The position numbers and the translations under genes were made by a program. The notes beneath the pieces are model-generated. The model did not search any database. It had not been told where the DNA came from and saw only the letters and a list, made by a program, of their open reading frames with translations. From Ilyobacter_A sp963668015 (GTDB taxonomy: Bacteria; Fusobacteriota; Fusobacteriia; Fusobacteriales; Fusobacteriaceae), in contig CAXXCR010000003.1 of the NCBI GenBank assembly GCA_963668015.2, positions 1 to 64,000 on the forward strand: a stretch of 64,000 nt of DNA. The letters run 5' to 3'. Shown one piece after another: positions 9,707 to 19,005 of this stretch. Numbering within the stretch: position 1 is the first letter of the stretch; every line of letters begins with the position of its first letter.

Positions 9707-10585
9707 ATGAGGAGTATGACAGGATACTCAAAGTTTAACTTTGAAAATGATGACTTTAAGCTCAGCCTAGAGATAAAAAGTGTTAACAATAAAAATTTGA
9801 ATCTAAAAATAAGAATGCCATATATTTTAAATTTTTTAGAAAATAAGATAAAAACCGAGTTTTCCAGTAGGGTTTTTAGAGGATCTGTAGACCTCAGGAT
9901 AGATTTTGAGGACAAGAGGGAGCAGGACTCCTTATTTGAGTATGACGAGAAAATAGCAGGTGCATATATGCAGGTTTTAGATAAAATAGAGGACAAGTTT
10001 CAGGATGAATTTGACAATAAGCTCAACGTTCTTATAAGACAACCGAATGTGATAAAGAAAAAAGAGATGGAGTCTTGCGAAGAGCTGTATTCAAAGGTAA
10101 TAATAGAAAATTTACACAAAGCCATTGACAGCCTATTGGTTATGAAGACATCCGAGGGAGAGAGACTCAAAGAGTACTTCGGCACTTGTATGGGTACAAT
10201 AAAAGAAAAACTTCAACTGATACTGGAGCATAAAAACGAAGTCATAGACTACCATAAAGGGAAGATGCTTGAGAGGTTGAACTCTCTAAGATCGGACATC
10301 GAGTTTGATGAAAAGGATATACTGAAAGAAGTGCTAGTTTTTACAGATAGATTTGATATATCTGAAGAGACTTCTAGATTGGAAAGCCACTTGAAACAAT
10401 TTGCAATAGAAATTTCAAACGAAAAAGAGAGTGTGGGTAAAAAGCTGGACTTTATACTGCAGGAGATGTTTAGAGAACTGAATACCTGCGGGGTTAAGTG
10501 TAATTTTTATGAAATTTCTAAGCTAGTAGTTGAGTGTAAAACTGAAGTTGAAAAAATAAGAGAACAGGTTATGAACATAGAATAG
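9707..10585 (+). CDS. yicC: YicC/YloC-family endoribonuclease
   Basis: A 292-residue protein starting MRSMTGY with the conserved EIKSVNNKNL stretch (about residues 24-33). The C-terminal region reads KKLDFILQEMFRELNT..., the signature of the YicC domain (the DUF1732-like end). E. coli YicC and B. subtilis YloC are endoribonucleases involved in RNA turnover. In Firmicutes the gene commonly stands beside remA, gmk and rpoZ, exactly as here. AAGGAGAA precedes the start. Confidence 0.9.
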   Translation: MRSMTGYSKFNFENDDFKLSLEIKSVNNKNLNLKIRMPYILNFLENKIKTEFSSRVFRGSVDLRIDFEDKREQDSLFEYDEKIAGAYMQVLDKIEDKFQDEFDNKLNVLIRQPNVIKKKEMESCEELYSKVIIENLHKAIDSLLVMKTSEGERLKEYFGTCMGTIKEKLQLILEHKNEVIDYHKGKMLERLNSLRSDIEFDEKDILKEVLVFTDRFDISEETSRLESHLKQFAIEISNEKESVGKKLDFILQEMFRELNTCGVKCNFYEISKLVVECKTEVEKIREQVMNIE

Positions 10586-10594
10586 GAGTGAAAC

Positions 10595-10834
10595 ATGAAG
10601 CCGATAGGTATAGGTTTTGGAAATATTGTTATAGATGACAGGATTATAGGAATAGTAAATCCTGACTCAGCGTCAAGCAAAAGGTTGAAAGAGGAAGCCA
10701 AGACTCAAAACAAGTTAATAGATGCAACTTATGGCAGAAAAACTCGTGCGCTTATAATAACGGACAGCAACCACGTAATAATGTCGGCCATAAATCCAGA
10801 AACAATTTCGAGTAGAATAGGAAAGGAAGAGTAG
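10595..10834 (+). CDS. remA: RemA/DUF370-family regulator
   Basis: A 79-residue protein starting MKPIGIGFGNIV, with IVNPDSASSKRLKEEAK and the RALIITDSNHVIMSAI segment of the DUF370/RemA family. In Bacillus subtilis RemA is a DNA-binding regulator that activates extracellular matrix genes. It sits in a yicC-remA-gmk-rpoZ cluster with tight spacing. Family membership is firm; a matrix role in this diderm organism is inference. Confidence 0.85.
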   Translation: MKPIGIGFGNIVIDDRIIGIVNPDSASSKRLKEEAKTQNKLIDATYGRKTRALIITDSNHVIMSAINPETISSRIGKEE

Positions 10835-10835
10835 G

Positions 10836-11393
10836 ATGTCGAGAGGAAAATTATTTATTGTCTCAGGTCCAAGCGGAGCGGGGAAATCAACAGTCTGTAA
10901 AATAGTTAGGCTCAAACTAGGGATAAACCTTGCGGTTTCAGCAACAACAAGAAGCCCTAGAATAGGAGAGATAAACGGTAGGGAGTACCATTTTCTCACT
11001 ATGGAGCAGTTCCAAAATAAGATAGAAAACGGCGAATTTTTAGAACATGCAAATGTACATGGAAATTATTATGGGACGCTAAAATCAGAAGTAGATACTA
11101 GGCTTGAAAAAGGAGAAGATATAATTCTTGAAATAGATGTACAGGGTGGATTACAGGTAAAGGAAAAGTACCCGGAGGCTATGCTTGTATTTTTTAAGAC
11201 ACCTACAAAAGAGGACTTGGAAAAAAGGCTTCGTGGAAGAGGCACTGAGGATGAGGAAACAGTCAGAGTAAGACTAGAAAATTCCTTAAAAGAGCTGGAA
11301 TACGAAGAAGAATACGATAAAACAGTTATAAATACCACTATTGAGCAGGCTTGTGAGAGTCTTATCAGAATAATAAAGTGTGACGAATTATAA
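10836..11393 (+). CDS. gmk: guanylate kinase
   Basis: A 185-residue kinase converting GMP (or dGMP) and ATP to GDP and ADP. The P-loop SGPSGAGKST lies at residues 8-17, with the GMP-binding SATTRSPRIGEINGREYHF region near 35-55 and an R-G-RGTEDEE lid around residues 130-138. The start lies one base after the remA stop, implying coupled translation. Pairing with rpoZ is the usual bacterial order. Confidence 0.96.
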   Translation: MSRGKLFIVSGPSGAGKSTVCKIVRLKLGINLAVSATTRSPRIGEINGREYHFLTMEQFQNKIENGEFLEHANVHGNYYGTLKSEVDTRLEKGEDIILEIDVQGGLQVKEKYPEAMLVFFKTPTKEDLEKRLRGRGTEDEETVRVRLENSLKELEYEEEYDKTVINTTIEQACESLIRIIKCDEL

Positions 11394-11411
11394 AAAGGGG
11401 GAGAGATTAAC

Positions 11412-11621
11412 ATGAAAAAAGAGATCATATATGACGAATTACTTCAAAAAATACCAAACAAATATGCCTTAGCTATAGTTGCAGGTAAAAGAGCGAGGGA
11501 TATAGTAAGAGGGGAAGAACCACTTTTAAAAACATCTTCAAAAACTACTATTGTGAGAAAGGCTCTTCTTGAGATTCTAAATGGGAAAATTGGAATGGGC
11601 GAATCAGTAGAAGAGGAGTAG
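11412..11621 (+). CDS. rpoZ: RNA polymerase omega subunit
   Basis: A 69-residue omega subunit with the IPNKYALAIVAGKRARDI segment (residues about 14-31) that wraps the beta-prime C-terminus and helps polymerase assembly; it also forms part of the ppGpp site in proteobacteria. AAAGGGGGAGAG precedes the ATG. Located directly downstream of gmk, as in many genomes. Confidence 0.93.
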   Translation: MKKEIIYDELLQKIPNKYALAIVAGKRARDIVRGEEPLLKTSSKTTIVRKALLEILNGKIGMGESVEEE

Positions 11622-11625
11622 ACTT

Positions 11626-12606
11626 ATGAGAAAAGTAATTCTCTTAACGTTATATGTAATATTGTTTTCTTCGTGCCTGGGTAAGCAGAGGAAAATAGAG
11701 GAAGAAAGATTTGCATTTGGGACTTTAATAAAGGTAATAGTCTATGACAGTAACGAAAAAAAAGCTAAAAAATCAATACAAGAAGCTTTTGAAGAAATAC
11801 GCAGAATAGACAACAAGTTGAACACCAGAAATGAAAACAGTGTTTTCAGCAGGATTAACAGTACTCCTATAAATTATATTACTTTAGATAAAGAGAGTTT
11901 AGATCTACTGAAAGAAATTGATAAAGCTTATGAGATGAGCAACGGTAGATACGATATAAGCATAGCTCCATTGATGGATGTATGGGGATTTTCTGAAATG
12001 GAAAGAGAGAGTCTTCCTAAGGAGTCAGAAATAGCAGCTGCCCAGAAACTGGTGGACTACAGCAGTCTAGTCAGAGATGGAAACAGGATAAGGTTTTCTA
12101 GTCCAGGACAAAAGCTAGATACAGGATCATTTTTAAAGGGGTACGCTATAAGCAGGGCGAAAGAAAAATTAAAATCTGCTGGGATAAAATCAGCATTTAT
12201 ATCATCGATATCCAGCATAGAAACAATAGGTGGGAAACCAGGAAATCCATGGAGGATAGGCATACAAAATCCTGAAAATCCTGCTAAGATTTTTAAAATT
12301 ATGGATATACGGGATAAGGCTGTAGGCGTATCAGGGGACTATCAAACTTATATAGAGATAAAAGGTGAAAAATACCACCACATACTAGATAAAAACACTG
12401 GTTATCCTGTGAGAGATAAAAAAATGGTAGTGGTTGTTGCGGAGAATGCATTTTTTGCAGATATGCTTTCCACAGCTTTTTTCAGTATGGAGGTAGAGAA
12501 AGTTTTAAAATCTTCAGAAAATTTAAAAAATATCGAAGTCCTAATAGTTGACGATAAAATGAACTTACATTATAGCGAGGGTATGAAAAAATACATAGAC
12601 TTGTAA
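11626..12606 (+). CDS. apbE: FAD:protein FMN transferase (ApbE lipoprotein)
   Basis: A 326-residue ApbE-family protein with a lipoprotein signal (hydrophobic residues 3-14, Cys17 after FSS). ApbE covalently attaches FMN to threonine residues of flavoproteins such as NqrB/NqrC and RnfD/RnfG, using FAD. Family landmarks include SIAPLMDVWGF, LDTGSFLKGYA, HHILDKNTGYPV and ADMLSTAFF. The usual GG-KGYA turn reads TGSFLKGY here, a mild deviation. It starts five bases after rpoZ. An Rnf or Nqr partner is expected elsewhere, consistent with Na+ energetics. Confidence 0.9.
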   Translation: MRKVILLTLYVILFSSCLGKQRKIEEERFAFGTLIKVIVYDSNEKKAKKSIQEAFEEIRRIDNKLNTRNENSVFSRINSTPINYITLDKESLDLLKEIDKAYEMSNGRYDISIAPLMDVWGFSEMERESLPKESEIAAAQKLVDYSSLVRDGNRIRFSSPGQKLDTGSFLKGYAISRAKEKLKSAGIKSAFISSISSIETIGGKPGNPWRIGIQNPENPAKIFKIMDIRDKAVGVSGDYQTYIEIKGEKYHHILDKNTGYPVRDKKMVVVVAENAFFADMLSTAFFSMEVEKVLKSSENLKNIEVLIVDDKMNLHYSEGMKKYIDL

Positions 12607-12709
12607 AATATAAGTTCGACAGCATACAAAAAATTTTAAAAATTTTCTAAAATGTTGTATATACTAATAGTAGAATTATAACACCGTTAACTAAAAAGGG
12701 GGAAACAAA

Positions 12710-14686
12710 TTGGAACAATTAGTTTATTCAGGAATTGTCGGTGGAATTTTGGCATTAGTAGCTTCGTTTTTTTATGCAAAAAAAGTTGAGAAGTACGAAA
12801 TCAATATCCCTAAGGTAGCTGAGATAACTGAGGCTATTAGAGAGGGAGCCATGGCATTTTTAACTGCTGAGTATAAAATACTAGTTTGGTTTGTTTTAGG
12901 TGTAGCGATACTACTGGGTATATTTTTAAGTCCGCTGGTTTCTATTACCTTTGTTTTAGGGGCTGTAACTTCTGCCGTAGCAGGGAATATAGGTATGAGG
13001 ATAGCAACTAAGGCTAACGGGAGAACATCTGTAGCAGCAAAAGAAGGCGGCTTGGCAAAAGCTTTGGACGTCGCTTTTGCAGGCGGGGCCGTTATGGGGC
13101 TTGCAGTTGTTGGACTTGGGATTTTAGGACTTTCAATATTATCATTGGTATTTAATTGGAATATGGAAATAATTACTGGCTTTGGTATGGGTGCATCTTC
13201 TATAGCCCTGTTCGCCAGAGTAGGTGGAGGAATATATACGAAAGCTGCAGACGTTGGAGCCGATCTTGTAGGAAAGGTGGAAGCGGGTATTCCAGAGGAC
13301 GACCCTAGAAATCCTGCTACCATAGCAGACAACGTGGGAGATAATGTGGGTGATGTTGCTGGAATGGGAGCTGACCTTTTTGAATCATACGTAGGCTCGA
13401 TAATAGCTACAATGGCTCTTGGAGCTACAATGGGGATGGCATACACAGTGGCGCCAATACTCATAGCGGCAGCTGGAATCATAGGATCAATAATAGCTAC
13501 AATAACTGTAAAAACAGATGATGCAAACAAAGTTTATCATAAACTAGAAAATGGTACCAGAATTGCGGGCGTACTGGCGCTTATAGCGGCTTTTGTAATA
13601 GTAAAAGGGCTTGGCCTGCCGGTCGGTGTATTTTGGGCGATATTGGCAGGTCTTGTAGCTGGATTGGCAATAGCTGCATATACAGGATATTATACTGATA
13701 CAGGTAAGAAGCCGGTTAATTCTATAGCAGATGCAGCTGAAACTGGACCGGCAACGGCAATAATTCAAGGGTTAGCAGTTGGAATGGAGTCTACAGTAGC
13801 CCCTATTATAATTATTGCAATAGCCATATTAGTAGCTCATGCATTTTCAGGCTTGTACGGAATAGCAATAGCTGCAGTTGGGATGCTGGCTACAACTGGA
13901 ATGGTGGTAGCTGTTGATGCCTATGGTCCTGTAGCTGATAATGCAGGCGGTATAGCAGAGATGGCAGAACTTCCATCCGAAGTTAGAGAGTGTACAGATA
14001 AACTTGATGCAGTTGGAAACTCAACAGCAGCAGTTGGTAAAGGATTTGCAATAGGGTCTGCAGCTCTTACAGCCTTGTCGTTGTTTGCTGCATACAAATC
14101 AGCAATTGAGTTTAAAACTGGAACAAGCCTTGCAATAGATGTAACTGATCCAAAGGTTATAGTGGGATTATTTCTTGGAGGAATGCTTACCTTCCTATTC
14201 TCAGCTTTGACTATGACAGCAGTTGGTAAGGCAGCTATGGAGATGGTAACTGAGGTAAGGAGACAGTTTAGAGAAATAGAAGGAATAATGGAGAAAAAAG
14301 CAAAACCGGATTATAAAAGATGTGTTGAAATATCTACAAGGTCTTCATTGAGATACATGGTTATCCCAGGAGTTTTAGCTGTATCTGCACCTGTAATCAT
14401 AGGTCTTTGGTCTGTGGAAGCTCTAGGAGGACTGTTGGCTGGTGCATTGGTAACAGGGATACTAATGGCCATAATGATGGCAAATGCGGGAGGAGCTTGG
14501 GATAATGCTAAGAAACAGATCGAAGCAGGATACAAGGGCGATGGGAAGGGTTCTGAAAGGCATAAAGCTGCAGTTGTCGGTGATACTGTAGGGGATCCGT
14601 TTAAAGATACATCAGGTCCGTCGTTAAATATACTGATAAAACTTATGTCAATTGTTTCATTAGTATTAGTTCCATTGTTTGTTTAA
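12710..14686 (+). CDS. hppA: membrane pyrophosphatase, K+-dependent type (probably Na+ or H+ pumping)
   Basis: A 658-residue, about 16-helix M-PPase that couples PPi hydrolysis to Na+ or H+ export. Catalytic segments include GAGIPEDDPRNPATIADNVG-type and DNVGDVAGMGADLFE motifs near residues 190-230 and VGDTVGDPFKDTSGPS at the C-terminus. The GNSTAAVGKG segment has Ala and Gly at the two positions that read Lys and Thr in K+-independent enzymes, so it belongs to the K+-dependent class. Na+ pumping is inferred from that class and from the Na+-type ATP synthase in this window. The start is a TTG after AAGGGGGA; a possible promoter TTGTAT-16-TATAAC lies at 12655-12682. Confidence 0.92.
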   Translation: MEQLVYSGIVGGILALVASFFYAKKVEKYEINIPKVAEITEAIREGAMAFLTAEYKILVWFVLGVAILLGIFLSPLVSITFVLGAVTSAVAGNIGMRIATKANGRTSVAAKEGGLAKALDVAFAGGAVMGLAVVGLGILGLSILSLVFNWNMEIITGFGMGASSIALFARVGGGIYTKAADVGADLVGKVEAGIPEDDPRNPATIADNVGDNVGDVAGMGADLFESYVGSIIATMALGATMGMAYTVAPILIAAAGIIGSIIATITVKTDDANKVYHKLENGTRIAGVLALIAAFVIVKGLGLPVGVFWAILAGLVAGLAIAAYTGYYTDTGKKPVNSIADAAETGPATAIIQGLAVGMESTVAPIIIIAIAILVAHAFSGLYGIAIAAVGMLATTGMVVAVDAYGPVADNAGGIAEMAELPSEVRECTDKLDAVGNSTAAVGKGFAIGSAALTALSLFAAYKSAIEFKTGTSLAIDVTDPKVIVGLFLGGMLTFLFSALTMTAVGKAAMEMVTEVRRQFREIEGIMEKKAKPDYKRCVEISTRSSLRYMVIPGVLAVSAPVIIGLWSVEALGGLLAGALVTGILMAIMMANAGGAWDNAKKQIEAGYKGDGKGSERHKAAVVGDTVGDPFKDTSGPSLNILIKLMSIVSLVLVPLFV

Positions 14687-14690
14687 TCAG

Positions 14691-14713
14691 AAGGGCGGCT
14701 GGTCTGCCCTTTT
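14691..14713 (+). terminator. terminator 1 after hppA
   Basis: AAGGGC (14691-14696) pairs with GCCCTT (14706-14711), followed by TT. Confidence 0.7.
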
Positions 14714-14724
14714 AATTTCAAAAT

Positions 14725-14747
14725 AAGACACCAGAGTGTCTTTTTTT
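14725..14747 (+). terminator. terminator 2 after hppA
   Basis: AAGACAC (14725-14731), loop CAGA, GTGTCTT (14736-14742) and a seven-T run. The second of two tandem terminators. Confidence 0.85.
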
Positions 14748-14830
14748 GTTCTCAAATAACTCAGGTTTATAAAAGATAAAAAAACTTATAAAAATAAGGA
14801 CAAATATAGAAGTAAGGCATATTTTTAACC

Positions 14831-14859
14831 TTGCATATATACAAAAAATATATTATAAT
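14831..14859 (+). promoter_or_regulatory. sigma-70 promoter for dnaG-rpoD
   Basis: TTGCAT (14831-14836), 17-bp spacer, TATAAT (14854-14859), about 45 bases before dnaG and after two terminators. An initiation site near 14866 would give a short leader. Confidence 0.75.
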
Positions 14860-14905
14860 ATAGAATAGGTTTTCATTGTATTTTGAAATTTAAAAAGGAG
14901 CCTAT

Positions 14906-16678
14906 ATGAGATACAGGCAGGAAGATTTGGAAAAACTGTTCAGCCAGCTGAACATAGTTGATGTTATAGGAGAATACGTAGACTTAAAAAAAGCCGGTGC
15001 AAATTACAAAGGCCTCTGTCCTTTTCATGAAGATAAAAATCCATCTTTTATGGTCAGTCCGCTAAAGAACATCTATAAATGTTTTGTTTGCGGAGCAGGA
15101 GGAACTCCGGTAAAATTCTATATGGAGTACAATAAGGTTGACTTTACAACAGCAGTCACTGAATTATCCAAAAAGTACAATATAGATATAAAACCTGACA
15201 GTTCACATCTGTCTGGTAAAAATTATGACAGATACTATAAGATATTGGAAGATGCTCTTGAGCACTTCAAAAAAAACATTTTCACTAATGACGGCAGAGA
15301 AGCGATAGAGTACCTTCTTAGAAGAAAACTTAATCCTGAATTTGTAAAAGAAAATAGCATTGGTTACGCAAAAAATTCCTGGGAAGATATGCATGATCAC
15401 CTTTTGTCAAAGGGATACAGCATAGAGGAGATTACCCAGCTTGGACTCATAAAAAAAGGGGACAAGGGATACTATGATACCTTTAGAAATAGGGTGATAT
15501 TTCCGATATACTCGCCTTCTGGAAGAGTAGTAGGATTCGGTGGTAGAACTTTAGAAGATAGGAAGGATATCGCAAAGTATATAAACTCTCCTGAGACCCC
15601 TATATTTACTAAGGGAAACAACTTGTACGGGATAAAAGACAGCGGTAGACTAATAAGGAAAAAATCATATTCCATTTTAATGGAAGGGTATATGGATGTT
15701 TTAACAGCACATTACTATGGTTTTGATGTAGCTGTAGCCCCACTTGGAACAGCATTTACTGAAGAGCAGGCACAGCTTTTGAAAAGATACACCTCGAATG
15801 TGATAATTTCATTTGATATGGATAATGCCGGAAAGATGGCAGCAGAAAAAGCCGGGGTTATATTAAAAAAACATGGATTCAACATAAGGGTTCTAGAATT
15901 TTCTGGGGCTAAGGATCCAGATGAATTTTTAAAAAAGTTTGGCAAGGCAGAGTTTTTGAAGCAAGTTAAAAATTCAAAAGAAATATTTGATTTTCTGTAC
16001 TCACGTTATGCAAAAGACTATGATCTTACTGATTTGATGTCGAAGAAAAACTTTATTAATTGTTTTACTGATTTTTTTCATGGTATAGACAATGATTTAG
16101 ACAGGTCTCTTTACCTGGATAAATTAAGTGCACAATTAGATTTGGATAAAAGTATTTTGGATGGTATTTTGGCCAAAACTAAGAAAAAACTTCCTGTTCA
16201 CTGGAAGGAAGAAAAATCTTCGGTAGATTTGAACATAGGTGATATGGACAATCTGGAACAGGAAACTGTAAAGTTTTTACTTGAAAACTCAGAGTATTAT
16301 GAGGTATTGAAAGATAAAGATATAGGAAACAATTTTTTGAAAAAAATTATGGGATTTTTTTCATATGAGAATAAAAATATTATTCCTGAAATCATGAATG
16401 GCAATTATCTAAATGAGGAAGAAAAGTCCATGTTTTTAGAACTTATTTCATCTAGCCACGTGTATTCAGATAATAGAAGCAAAGAAGATAATTTTAGAGA
16501 AATATTGAAGTCATGGATAAACAGAGAGATAAAAGATAAGCTTGAAATCTACAGATTAAACAAAGAGTTAAAGCGTTGGTCAGAACTGAAAAAACTCGAA
16601 TTCAAAATGAAAAATACGTCTTTAAGCTACGTTGATTTGATAGAGATAAACAAAGAGTTAGGGAAGATTAAGTATTAA
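14906..16678 (+). CDS. dnaG: DNA primase
   Basis: A 590-residue primase that makes RNA primers for replication. The CHC2 zinc ribbon has Cys38, His41, Cys59 and Cys62; the TOPRIM domain shows MEGYMDV and SFDMDNAGK; the C-terminal part (about 430-590) is the divergent helicase-interaction region. AAGGAGCC precedes the ATG. dnaG-rpoD order is the macromolecular synthesis operon; rpsU is not immediately upstream. Confidence 0.96.
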   Translation: MRYRQEDLEKLFSQLNIVDVIGEYVDLKKAGANYKGLCPFHEDKNPSFMVSPLKNIYKCFVCGAGGTPVKFYMEYNKVDFTTAVTELSKKYNIDIKPDSSHLSGKNYDRYYKILEDALEHFKKNIFTNDGREAIEYLLRRKLNPEFVKENSIGYAKNSWEDMHDHLLSKGYSIEEITQLGLIKKGDKGYYDTFRNRVIFPIYSPSGRVVGFGGRTLEDRKDIAKYINSPETPIFTKGNNLYGIKDSGRLIRKKSYSILMEGYMDVLTAHYYGFDVAVAPLGTAFTEEQAQLLKRYTSNVIISFDMDNAGKMAAEKAGVILKKHGFNIRVLEFSGAKDPDEFLKKFGKAEFLKQVKNSKEIFDFLYSRYAKDYDLTDLMSKKNFINCFTDFFHGIDNDLDRSLYLDKLSAQLDLDKSILDGILAKTKKKLPVHWKEEKSSVDLNIGDMDNLEQETVKFLLENSEYYEVLKDKDIGNNFLKKIMGFFSYENKNIIPEIMNGNYLNEEEKSMFLELISSSHVYSDNRSKEDNFREILKSWINREIKDKLEIYRLNKELKRWSELKKLEFKMKNTSLSYVDLIEINKELGKIKY

Positions 16679-16698
16679 TTTTAAGGAGGCACTTGTGG

Positions 16699-17898
16699 AT
16701 GAAAGAATTTATAAAAAACGATAAAGTCATAGCTCTAGCAAAAAAAGCCTTGAAAGACGGAATGGTCAGTTTTGAGGAAGTTAATGAGCTTTTAAAAGAT
16801 GATTTCCCTCCTGAGAAAATAGAAGAACTTTTAGCCGGAATGGAAAAACAGGGAATAAAGCTGGTTAAAAAAGAGGAGCTGGAGAAGAAACTGGCTAAAA
16901 AAGCAGCCAGCAAAAAAATTACCTCCTCCGAAAAAGGGGATGAAGGCGAAAAGACAAAAGAATCAGGAAAAAGCTCAGCTGAATTTGATTTGGATTTCAA
17001 CCCAGAACTTGTGGATGAAATATCAGAAGAGCAGCTAGAAGCCGACCTTTTGAGCGTTTCCAAGAGCATCGAGGTTGATGAACCTATAAAGATGTATCTT
17101 AGGGAAATTGGACAAATTCCGCTTTTGACGCATCAACAAGAGATAAATTTTGCAAAAAAAGCTGATGAAGGGGACAAATGGGCTGCAAAACAGTTGGTAG
17201 AAGCAAACTTGAGGCTGGTTGTAAGTATTGCGAAAAAGCATACAAACAGAGGTCTTAAATTATTGGACCTAATACAAGAAGGTAATATAGGTCTTATGAA
17301 AGCAGTTGAAAAATTTGAATATACAAAAGGATATAAATTTTCAACTTATGCAACTTGGTGGATAAGACAGGCAATTACAAGAGCTATTGCTGACCAGGGA
17401 AGAACAATAAGAATACCGGTTCACATGATAGAAACCATCAACAAGATAAAAAAAGAGAGCAGAATTTATCTGCAAGAAACAGGTAAAGACCCTACTCCTG
17501 AAATATTGGCCAAAAGACTTGAAATGGAGCCGGAAAAGATAAAGTCAATTTTAGAAATGAACCAAGATCCGATTTCCCTGGAAACCCCTGTTGGAAGTGA
17601 AGAAGACAGTGAGTTAGGTGATTTTGTAGAAGACAATAAAATTTTGAGTCCGTATGAACAGACAAACAGAAATTTATTGAAAGAACAGTTGAACCAAGTA
17701 TTGGGTACATTAAGCGAAAGAGAAGAGAAAGTATTGAGATTTAGGTACGGCCTAGATGACGGATGTCCAAGAACTCTAGAAGAAGTTGGAAAAATATTTA
17801 AAGTTACAAGAGAGAGAATAAGACAAATAGAGGTAAAAGCTCTTAGGAAACTTAGACATCCAAGTAGAAGAAAAAAACTTGAAGACTTTAAGATGTAA
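16699..17898 (+). CDS. rpoD: primary sigma factor RpoD
   Basis: About 399 residues. An acidic/lysine-rich region 1.1 is followed by region 1.2-2 (DEPIKMYLREIGQIPLL, then a standard 2.4 region ending YATWWIRQAI), region 3 and region 4.2 (VTRERIRQIEVKALRKLRHP). It directs polymerase to TTGACA/TATAAT promoters, which are plentiful in this window. The start is taken as the ATG at 16699 because AAGGAGG (16683-16689) is nine bases upstream; an in-frame TTG at 16693 is too close. Confidence 0.95.
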   Translation: MKEFIKNDKVIALAKKALKDGMVSFEEVNELLKDDFPPEKIEELLAGMEKQGIKLVKKEELEKKLAKKAASKKITSSEKGDEGEKTKESGKSSAEFDLDFNPELVDEISEEQLEADLLSVSKSIEVDEPIKMYLREIGQIPLLTHQQEINFAKKADEGDKWAAKQLVEANLRLVVSIAKKHTNRGLKLLDLIQEGNIGLMKAVEKFEYTKGYKFSTYATWWIRQAITRAIADQGRTIRIPVHMIETINKIKKESRIYLQETGKDPTPEILAKRLEMEPEKIKSILEMNQDPISLETPVGSEEDSELGDFVEDNKILSPYEQTNRNLLKEQLNQVLGTLSEREEKVLRFRYGLDDGCPRTLEEVGKIFKVTRERIRQIEVKALRKLRHPSRRKKLEDFKM

Positions 17899-17925
17899 AA
17901 ATAGGAGCTGTATGCTCCTATTTTT
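17898..17925 (+). terminator. terminator after rpoD
   Basis: AAAATAGGAGC (17898-17908), loop TGTAT, GCTCCTATTTT (17914-17924). It overlaps the last base of the rpoD stop codon and separates rpoD from the second sigma gene. Confidence 0.85.
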
Positions 17926-17994
17926 AGTATGAAATTTGAATTTTAATCTGCTCAAATTTGGGTAAAATGAAATTCTGAAAAAGAGGGTGATACG

Positions 17995-19005
17995 ATGAAA
18001 ATGACTGAAGAGATGTTTTTAGAAATAAAAGAAAAGATAAAAAATCAGGATTTGAAGCAATCGGAGTTTGAAGATATATTGGCAGAGTACCACATTACCA
18101 ATGAACAATTCTCCAAATTTATAAGTAAGGCCATGGAACACAACCTTTCCATACAAGAAGAGGACCAAGAGAATGAAGCCGTCGAAGATCACGTGGATCA
18201 GTATTATTACAGTGACAATATTTTAGAACAGTATTTTCACGAGATAACTATATATAAACTCTTGAGTAAAGAGGAAGAGATAGAGTGCATTAAAAAAGCC
18301 AAATCAGGTGATGAAGATGCAAGGGAAAAACTTATAACATCAAATTTGAGGCTTGTGGCTAAAATAGCATTAAAGTATTCAAAATCCGGGATTCATTATA
18401 TGGATTTGATACAGGACGGTACCATAGGTCTTATAAATTCGATTGAAAAATTTGATGAGACTAAGGGGTATAGATTTTCAACCTATGCAACTTGGTGGAT
18501 TAAAAAGGAGATAATCGATTCCCTGAAGAAGAGAATAAACACAATAAAAATCCCAAATTATATTTATCTTTTAAATAAAAAGATAGAAATTTTCGAAAGG
18601 GACTACTATGATAAACACGGAAAGAAACCATCAGAAGAAAAGATAGCCCAGGAATTGGACCTGAATGTAGAGGAAGTTGTAAGGGTGAAAAAAGCTCTGC
18701 AGATGAATATAATAAATTTAAAAGAAAGAGATAAATCTGGCCTAAAAGATTATTCAACAGTGGACGAGATCGATAAGGATCTAGAAGAGATAAGCCAAAA
18801 GTTAAAAGTATCTAAACTTCTTAAAAAGTTGAACTATAAAGAGAGAAAAATAATAGAGATGTATTATGGACTTGGAAAGGATGGGAAATATAATTTCAGA
18901 GAGATTGCAAGTGAACTGGAACTTACCCCTGAAAGAGTCAAACTATTAAAAGACAGAGCCATAGGAAAGTTGAAGTACGCAGGTGAAAGGATGTGGAGTC
19001 TTTAG
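17995..19005 (+). CDS. second sigma-70 family factor, divergent region 4.2
   Basis: A 336-residue sigma factor. Region 2 is well conserved (NLRLVAKIALKYS, then RFSTYATWWI). The segment after TYATWWI reads KKEIIDSLKKRINTIKIP, unlike the RQAITRAIADQGRTIRIP of RpoD. Region 4.2 reads TPERVKLLKDRAIGKLKY in place of the usual RERIRQIE-KALRKL, so its -35 contacts must differ. The N-terminal 70 residues are acidic and have no clear match. It lies immediately after rpoD. I cannot assign it to a named group; it resembles group 2/3 factors, and its target promoters are unknown. Confidence 0.85.
   Translation: MKMTEEMFLEIKEKIKNQDLKQSEFEDILAEYHITNEQFSKFISKAMEHNLSIQEEDQENEAVEDHVDQYYYSDNILEQYFHEITIYKLLSKEEEIECIKKAKSGDEDAREKLITSNLRLVAKIALKYSKSGIHYMDLIQDGTIGLINSIEKFDETKGYRFSTYATWWIKKEIIDSLKKRINTIKIPNYIYLLNKKIEIFERDYYDKHGKKPSEEKIAQELDLNVEEVVRVKKALQMNIINLKERDKSGLKDYSTVDEIDKDLEEISQKLKVSKLLKKLNYKERKIIEMYYGLGKDGKYNFREIASELELTPERVKLLKDRAIGKLKYAGERMWSL

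Noticed and set aside
12772..13530. Minus-strand 252-codon frame within hppA
   Set aside because: Low-complexity antisense of repeated Ala/Gly codons in a conserved membrane protein; no start signals.
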